11,131 nt of DNA from positions 1 to 11,131 of the forward strand of contig RPYR01000170.1 in assembly GCA_008671285.1 (NCBI GenBank), written 5' to 3'. Positions 7,570 to 11,131 of the stretch are shown here, piece after piece. Each line of letters starts with the position of its first letter. Positions within the stretch are counted from its first letter, which is position 1. The notes under the pieces were generated by a model. The model had not been told where the DNA came from and did not search any database. It saw only the letters and a program-made list of their open reading frames with translations. The stretch comes from Collinsella aerofaciens. GTDB taxonomy: Bacteria > Actinomycetota > Coriobacteriia > Coriobacteriales > Coriobacteriaceae. The position numbers were made by a program, and so were the translations under genes.

Positions 7570-7589
7570 CAGACGTAGCGATGCGACGG

Positions 7590-7769
7590 TTATCCAAAGA
7601 GCCCGCCGAACAGTCCGCGGCGGCGCTTGTCTTGCTTTTTCGAAGCGTCACCCTGAGTTTTCTTGTCCTGCCGCATCTTACGGTCCTGTTCCAGCTCATC
7701 GTCATCGAGTAGCATATCCCACTCAAACGGATCATCCGTTAAATCGAACAGGTCATCGTCGTCAAGCAT
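7590..7769 (-). CDS. small charge-segregated protein of unknown function (59 residues)
   Basis: The ORF is short but has a strong ribosome site (GGGAGG, six bases before ATG) and starts 18 bp after the HIRAN gene stop, so it is co-transcribed with that gene. The N-terminal half is very acidic (MLDDDDLFDLTDDPFEWD, then LLDDDELEQD). The middle is Lys/Gln/Asp-rich, then there is a basic patch (KKQDKRRR) and a hydrophobic Gly/Phe end (GLFGGLFG). No signal peptide or catalytic motif is seen. I do not recognise the family. The layout resembles small nucleic-acid-mimic, chaperone-recruiting or membrane-touching tail proteins, but none of these is supported beyond composition. Confidence 0.65.
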   Translation of the reverse strand: MLDDDDLFDLTDDPFEWDMLLDDDELEQDRKMRQDKKTQGDASKKQDKRRRGLFGGLFG

Positions 7770-7787
7770 GGCAGCCTCCCTTACCGA

Positions 7788-8114
7788 TTAGCGGGCATCC
7801 ACCACATAGAGGCCAACGCGCACCTGGTGCCACGGGCTGCGCTCGGGGGCAACCTGTTGCACGCGGGCCTCAAACACGTCCTCGTGGCCGTAATACATCA
7901 TCAAGGACAGCGGGCCGACCTCGTTTCCCGGAACATAGCCAAGCTTGGTGTTGCCGTAATAGATCGCAACCGCCTCAGGGTCATGGGGATTATCGCGCTC
8001 GGCACACAGCGTCAGCTTATCGCCCGCTTTAAGCTCGCCCAGGACCAAGGCGCCATCGGCATACTGAAATCCTGCAATGTGAAATGACAGAAGAACACGC
8101 GAAGGCTCGTACAT
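7788..8114 (-). CDS. stand-alone HIRAN domain protein
   Basis: The whole 108-residue protein is one HIRAN domain: FHIAGFQYADG (11-21) begins the first strand, LKAGDKLTLCAERDNPHDP (28-46) carries the signature E.DNPHDPEAVAIY, and KLGYVPGNE (57-65) is the hallmark turn. HIRAN domains are known from eukaryotic HLTF/Rad5, where they bind 3' DNA ends or stalled forks, and occur as small single-domain proteins in bacteria. Binding to DNA or damaged ends is therefore likely, but this protein has no enzymatic partner domain. The start ATG has GAGGAG seven bases upstream. It is followed after 18 bp by the 59-residue acidic/basic protein, a likely partner. No clear promoter is seen in 8115-8227. Confidence 0.85.
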   Translation of the reverse strand: MYEPSRVLLSFHIAGFQYADGALVLGELKAGDKLTLCAERDNPHDPEAVAIYYGNTKLGYVPGNEVGPLSLMMYYGHEDVFEARVQQVAPERSPWHQVRVGLYVVDAR

Positions 8115-8222
8115 AGCAGCTCCTCTAACGGCCGGATAAACCGGTGTGTAACCTTATTGAGAAGTCTACGGTCCCGTACGGACACAAATACATCCTGTCT
8201 GCGTCCTTCAATCGTTTGCCTC

Positions 8223-8247
8223 AACGCTTGCGCGACAGAACGCTTGC
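8223..8247 (+). repeat. 9-bp direct repeat over the antisense RNA promoter
   Basis: AACGCTTGC occurs at 8223-8231 and again at 8239-8247, a 16-bp period. The first copy overlaps the -35 box and the second lies in the spacer of the predicted plus-strand promoter. It could be a regulator site or chance. Confidence 0.4.
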
Positions 8248-8256
8248 AGATAAGAT
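8228..8256 (+). promoter_or_regulatory. sigma70-like promoter for a predicted antisense RNA
   Basis: TTGCGC (8228-8233) and TAAGAT (8251-8256) are separated by exactly 17 bp, each with four of six consensus matches. It points toward the 3' end of the toxin gene on the opposite strand. Transcription would start at about 8262-8264. Confidence 0.5.
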
Positions 8257-8262
8257 AGGAAC

Positions 8263-8362
8263 ACGGATGGCACCCGTTGCCGCGGGTCTTGCCAACTCCG
8301 ATACACGTTTTCATCGTGAGAAGTGGCCGTCTTCGCTTACGCGGGGGCGGCTATTTCATTCG
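8263..8362 (+). ncRNA. predicted antisense RNA antitoxin of the small membrane toxin
   Basis: A sigma70-like promoter (8228-8256) would start an RNA of about 95-100 nt. It begins near ACACGGATGG and contains an ACCCG/CGGGT hairpin closed by GGC/GCC (8269-8293). It ends in the 17-bp stem 8320-8357 followed by ATTC. It is complementary to the 3' untranslated region and the last codons of the toxin gene at 8351-8434, and covers the 3' arm of the mRNA's long-range helix. The convergent, overlapping layout is that of Fst/RatA-type loci. No ORF of note is present on this strand. The exact ends are guesses, and transcription is not demonstrated. Confidence 0.45.
8320..8357 (+). terminator. 17-bp strand-polarised hairpin at the end of the predicted antisense RNA
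   Basis: In plus-strand RNA, positions 8320-8336 and 8341-8357 pair without a gap (17 pairs, five of them G-U) around the loop UUAC. In minus-strand RNA the same five positions become C-A mismatches. The stem therefore works mainly in the plus-strand transcript. Its 3' arm ends CUAUUUC, a modest U-rich end for termination. CUUA at the loop fits the YUNR U-turn motif of antisense RNA recognition loops, although that motif is short. Confidence 0.6.
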
Positions 8363-8434
8363 GCCGATAAACAGACCGAGTTCGATAGCCGCAATCAACA
8401 ACGCCAATAACGAAATAACATCGCTTACGTTCAT
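8351..8434 (-). CDS. 27-residue membrane peptide, putative holin-like (Hol-Tox/Fst-like) type I toxin
   Basis: The peptide begins MNVSDVI, has a single hydrophobic segment SLLALLIAAIELGLFIG (8-24) and ends in a short basic tail (RMK). Size, a polar N-cap, one membrane helix with Gly near its end and a positive tail are the hallmarks of putative holin-like and Fst-like type I toxins, which insert in the inner membrane when over-expressed. A well-spaced Shine-Dalgarno (AAGGGA, six bases before ATG) is locked in a hairpin. An opposing promoter and a convergent stem-loop overlap its 3' end. A possible -10 (TAGACT, 8488-8483 on the minus strand) would start the mRNA near 8476, but its -35 is poor. 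It lies between the aldehyde dehydrogenase terminator and the HIRAN gene. I recognise the type from form and context, not from a database match. The alternative is a chance hydrophobic ORF. Confidence 0.65.
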   Translation of the reverse strand: MNVSDVISLLALLIAAIELGLFIGRMK

Positions 8435-8435
8435 A

Positions 8436-8460
8436 CCAAATCCCTTCTAAAGGGAGTTGG
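8436..8460 (-). promoter_or_regulatory. hairpin sequestering the toxin ribosome binding site
   Basis: On the minus strand CCAACTCCCTT pairs with AAGGGATTTGG around a TAG loop: ten pairs with one C-U mismatch. It includes the whole AAGGGA Shine-Dalgarno and ends one base before the ATG at 8434. Translation would need the stem opened, which is typical of type I toxin mRNAs. Confidence 0.7.
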
Positions 8461-8497
8461 CCCATCCGTGCTCCATAACAGTAGTCTAACGCAAAAT

Positions 8498-8531
8498 GCA
8501 GGTAATAGGAACACTTGTTCGTATTACCTGC
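8498..8531. terminator. terminator of the alcohol/aldehyde dehydrogenase operon
   Basis: GCAGGTAATA (8498-8507) and TATTACCTGC (8522-8531) are perfect complements, continued after a G-G mismatch by GAAC/GTTC around loop ACTT. It begins nine bases beyond the aldehyde dehydrogenase stop at 8540. On the minus strand it is followed by ATTTTGCG, and on the plus strand by GCCCTTTTC. It insulates the toxin locus from the strong metabolic operon. Confidence 0.85.
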
Positions 8532-8539
8532 GCCCTTTT

Positions 8540-9919
8540 CTAATGCACAAACATGCGCACGAACTTGTGCTTCCAGCTTGCGTAAGGAGCATAGCGGAAT
8601 GGCACGTCCAGCCACGTTGCCTTGTTCACGATGCTCTTCTTGTGGCTAAACGTATCGAAGCTCTCGCGTCCATGGTACTGCCCCATACCGCTCGCGCCCA
8701 TGCCGCCAAAGCCCATATGGCTCGTAGCCAAGTGCATGATCGTGTCGTTGACACAGCCACCGCCAAAGGGCACGTAACGCACGAAGCGCTGCTGAACTGC
8801 GCGATCCTGACTAAAGATATACAGGGCCAGCGGCGTCGGACGATCCGTAATAAACGCTTCGGCCTCGTCTAGGCTCTCAAACGTCAGCACCGGCAAGATG
8901 GGGCCGAAAATCTCCTCCTGCATCACGGCGTCATCGGGGGTCACGCCGTCCAAAATCGTCGGCTCAATCTTGAGCGATGACTCGCGCGCCGTGCCTCCCA
9001 GCACGACCTTATCGGGATCGATCAGCCCGCGCACGCGCGCAAAATGCTTAGCATTGACGATATGCCCGTAATCCTCGTTATCGAGCGGATGCTCGCCAAA
9101 CATACGGCGGGCCTCTTCCTTGATGAAGCCCAGCAGCTCGTCGTGCACGCGCGTATCGACCAGCAGGTAGTCGGGCGCCACGCAGGTCTGCCCCACGTTG
9201 AGCCATTTGCCAAAGGCGATACGCCGTGCCGCGACCTTCAAATTTGCCGTCGCATCCACGATGCAGGGGCTCTTGCCGCCCAGCTCAAGCGTCACAGGCG
9301 TGAGGTTTTTGCTCACGCGCTCCATAACGAGCTTGCCGACCGAAACGCTACCGGTAAAGAAGATCTTGTCCCAGCACTCATCGAGCAGCGCTTCGTTTTC
9401 GGCGCGCCCGCCCTCGACAACCGTCACCAGGCACGGATCAAATGCCTCTTCACAGATTTGCTTGAGCACCGCGCTCGATGCCGGAGCATAGGCACTCGGC
9501 TTGATGACCACGGTATTGCCCGCGGCAAGGGCGCCGGCGAGCGGCTCGAGTGTTAGCAAAAACGGGTAGTTCCACGGAGCCATGATGAGTGTGACGCCAT
9601 AGGGCACGGCTTGCGTTTTGCACACGCTCACGGCGTTAGCGAGATCGCACGGACGCAGGCGCGGACGACTCCACCGAGCCACGTGAGCGATCTGATGTCG
9701 AATCTCGGAAAGCGACGTACCAATCTCGCACATATAGGCCTCGTCATGCGACTTCCCCAAATCGGTCTTGAGCGCATGGGCGATATCGGCCTCGTGGGCC
9801 CGCACCGCATCGCGTAAACTCGCGAGCGCGCGACGTCGAGCATCAACATCAAACGTAGCGTGCGTCTTAAAGTAGGCGCGCTGATCGCCGACGATGCGCG
9901 CAATTTCCTCGGTGTTCAT
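8540..9919 (-). CDS. NAD(P)-dependent aldehyde dehydrogenase (ALDH3-like)
   Basis: This is a complete 459-residue aldehyde dehydrogenase, oxidising aldehydes to carboxylic acids in the cytoplasm. Seen: APWNYPF (Asn117 of the active site), the cofactor-site lysine in VVIKPSAYAP, FTGS (188-191), LELGGKSP (general base Glu212), GQTCVAPDY (catalytic Cys246) and EEIFGP (335-340). The compact length, the absence of a long N-terminal oligomerisation segment and the ending SGMGQYHGRESFDTFSHKKS are typical of the ALDH3/YwdH class, which often acts on medium-chain or aromatic aldehydes. It starts eight bases after the alcohol dehydrogenase stop, whose TAG overlaps this gene's AGGAGGG ribosome site, so translation is probably coupled. 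Together they can run alcohol to aldehyde to acid. The exact substrate is not readable. Confidence 0.92.
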   Translation of the reverse strand: MNTEEIARIVGDQRAYFKTHATFDVDARRRALASLRDAVRAHEADIAHALKTDLGKSHDEAYMCEIGTSLSEIRHQIAHVARWSRPRLRPCDLANAVSVCKTQAVPYGVTLIMAPWNYPFLLTLEPLAGALAAGNTVVIKPSAYAPASSAVLKQICEEAFDPCLVTVVEGGRAENEALLDECWDKIFFTGSVSVGKLVMERVSKNLTPVTLELGGKSPCIVDATANLKVAARRIAFGKWLNVGQTCVAPDYLLVDTRVHDELLGFIKEEARRMFGEHPLDNEDYGHIVNAKHFARVRGLIDPDKVVLGGTARESSLKIEPTILDGVTPDDAVMQEEIFGPILPVLTFESLDEAEAFITDRPTPLALYIFSQDRAVQQRFVRYVPFGGGCVNDTIMHLATSHMGFGGMGASGMGQYHGRESFDTFSHKKSIVNKATWLDVPFRYAPYASWKHKFVRMFVH

Positions 9920-9927
9920 GGGCCCTC

Positions 9928-11131
9928 CTAATTCTCGCTCTCAAACATACCACCTGCAACGACTTCGTACATATGCTCGAGCTCCAAGCGGTCCATTAGA
10001 AGCGGAACGGGGTACAGGGGATTGGCCTCGGCATCGGCATGCGCCGCCATCTCGGGAATGTCGGAGCGGCGAATGCCCGTCACATATTTGGGTATGCCCA
10101 AGGCGGCGTTCATGCGGTCGACCCAATCGATAAAGGCCTCGGCCGCAAGACTGTCCTGCGCGGTAGCCGGCGCAATGCCCGCCATGCGAGCAAGATCGGC
10201 GAGCTTAGGAGCAGCAGCTTCGCCATAGGCGCGAAGCATATGCGGCAGGATGATCGCGTTGGCCAAACCGTGCGGAATTCCGTATCTGCCGCCCAGACTG
10301 TGCGCGATGGCATGCACATATCCGACATAGGAGCGAGTAAACGCAACGCCCGCCTTATACGCCGCCGAAAGCATATTGCGACGCGCACGCATGTTGTCGC
10401 CATGCTCATAAGCCTCAAGCAAATTGTCGTGGATGAGCTTCACCGCCTGTCGCGCCATCTTGCGCGTATAGGGCGTAGTGCTTCGCCCGATAAAGGCCTC
10501 GACGGCATGCGTCAGGGCGTCCATGCCCGTCTGCCCCGTAATGGAAGCGGGCAAGCCGCACGTAAACTCGGGGTCGTGGACTGCAAAACGCGGGATGAGC
10601 ACAAAGTCGTTAATGGGGTATTTGTAGTGCGTCTCGTCATCGGTAATTACCGCCGCAAGCGTGACTTCGCTTCCCGTACCGGCGGTAGTGGGAACGGCGA
10701 TGAGCAGCGGCAGGCGACGATGAACCCGCAGCAGGCCGCGCATCTTGTTGATGGGCTTGTTTGGCTGCGCAATACGTGCGCCCACGCCCTTGGCGCAGTC
10801 CATGGCTGATCCTCCGCCAAAGCCGATAATGGCCCGGCAGGCACTCTCTCGATACAGGGACGCCGCTTCCTCCACGTTTGAAACCGTGGGGTTCGCTGAT
10901 GTTTTGGCATAGACCGCAACGCCAATTCCCCTGGATGCGAGCGCCGTTTCGAGCGGTGCCGTGAGCCCCAGACGGGCAATGCCGGGATCCGTCACGATAA
11001 GGACCTTCTGGATCGAGCGCTTTTGAAGCACCGCGGGCACATCCTCGGCATGCTCCAAAATGCGCGGCTCGGTATAGGGCAGGATCGGCAATGCAATGCG
11101 AAAAACCGTCTGATATGTTCGGCACCAGGCA
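9928..11131 (-). CDS. iron-containing alcohol dehydrogenase (group III), 5' end cut by window edge
   Basis: This NAD(P)-dependent, metal-dependent alcohol dehydrogenase has GGGSAMDCAKG and PTTAGTGSE (dinucleotide site). Its metal ligands are Asp and His in GMDALTHAVEAF, plus the two His in YVHAIAHSLGGRYGIPHG, equivalent to FucO Asp196, His200, His263 and His277. The first possible start in the window is a TTG at 11091 giving 387 residues. However, the frame stays open to the edge (…WCRTYQTVFRIA), and related proteins as I recall them start with a similar YCRxYQ segment, so the true start probably lies beyond 11131. It is the first gene of the pair with the aldehyde dehydrogenase. The promoter is outside the window. 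Confidence 0.9.
   Translation of the reverse strand, partial: AWCRTYQTVFRIALPILPYTEPRILEHAEDVPAVLQKRSIQKVLIVTDPGIARLGLTAPLETALASRGIGVAVYAKTSANPTVSNVEEAASLYRESACRAIIGFGGGSAMDCAKGVGARIAQPNKPINKMRGLLRVHRRLPLLIAVPTTAGTGSEVTLAAVITDDETHYKYPINDFVLIPRFAVHDPEFTCGLPASITGQTGMDALTHAVEAFIGRSTTPYTRKMARQAVKLIHDNLLEAYEHGDNMRARRNMLSAAYKAGVAFTRSYVGYVHAIAHSLGGRYGIPHGLANAIILPHMLRAYGEAAAPKLADLARMAGIAPATAQDSLAAEAFIDWVDRMNAALGIPKYVTGIRRSDIPEMAAHADAEANPLYPVPLLMDRLELEHMYEVVAGGMFESEN

Larger units (their letters stand above)
8258..8474 (-). repeat. 13-bp inverted repeat able to join the 5' and 3' ends of the toxin mRNA
   Basis: On the minus strand GGAGCACGGATGG (8474-8462), near the predicted toxin mRNA 5' end, can pair over 13 continuous bases (one G-U) with CCATCCGTGTTCC (8270-8258) in the 3' region. 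In plus-strand RNA the wobble becomes an A-C mismatch, so the pairing favours the toxin transcript. Long-range 5'-3' pairing that keeps a toxin mRNA untranslated is known for hok and AapA type I toxins. Its use here is inference. Confidence 0.6.

Noticed and set aside
6357..7712. 451-residue plus-strand open frame crossing three minus-strand genes
   Set aside because: It runs through the DUF2130 start, a terminator, a REP-like hairpin and the metallophosphoesterase, all well supported on the other strand. Its translation shows no domain.
7827..8087. 86-residue plus-strand frame opposite the HIRAN gene
   Set aside because: It is an antisense shadow. The HIRAN signature E.DNPHDPEAVAIY and GYVPGN on the minus strand is decisive.
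8012..8314. 100-residue minus-strand frame overlapping the HIRAN gene start
   Set aside because: It overlaps the HIRAN coding sequence out of frame and covers the predicted RNA structures. No domain is recognisable.
8337..8615. 92-residue minus-strand open frame across the toxin region
   Set aside because: It is a different frame that reads through the dehydrogenase terminator and the toxin gene. It has a Cys/Arg-rich, domain-free translation and no ribosome site.

Overview
The window is about 11.1 kb of GC-rich bacterial DNA. Its codon use, its DUF3516-type Ski2-like helicase (a family best known from Actinobacteria), and a mostly fermentative or housekeeping gene set suggest a gut-type Coriobacteriia genome, most likely Collinsella or a close relative. 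That assignment is inference from gene content. No marker gene, rRNA, tRNA, IS or CRISPR array is present to fix it.

Layout. Positions 1-180 hold no gene I can support, only the leader of the first gene. Two plus-strand SAM-dependent methyltransferases follow (181-1053 and 1173-2012). The second is a divergent TrmB-like tRNA methyltransferase with an altered catalytic motif and a C-terminal extension. A 309-bp intergenic region (2013-2321) carries a long near-perfect inverted repeat (arms 2078-2099 and 2180-2200) and a probable promoter for the 893-residue DExH helicase (2322-5003). A perfect bidirectional terminator (5029-5058) separates the helicase from the convergent, minus-strand right half.

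The minus-strand genes, in reading order from the right edge, are: an iron-dependent alcohol dehydrogenase (cut by the window edge), an aldehyde dehydrogenase 8 nt after it (one operon for alcohol/aldehyde/acid interconversion, closed by a strong hairpin at 8498-8531), a small toxin-like locus, a stand-alone HIRAN-domain protein followed by a 59-residue charge-segregated protein, a metallophosphoesterase with its own terminator, and a DUF2130 coiled-coil nuclease-like protein.

The most interesting part is the 8223-8490 region, which gene callers would leave blank. It encodes a 27-residue membrane peptide (8351-8434, minus strand) of putative holin-like (Hol-Tox) or Fst-like type I toxin character. 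Its Shine-Dalgarno sequence is buried in a hairpin ending one base before the ATG. A 13-bp helix can join the 5' and 3' ends of the toxin mRNA. A sigma70-like promoter on the opposite strand points at the toxin and would drive an antisense RNA ending in a 17-bp stem that is fully paired only in the plus-strand RNA. Together these look like a complete type I toxin-antitoxin module. The RNA parts are predictions from sequence; no expression evidence is available here.
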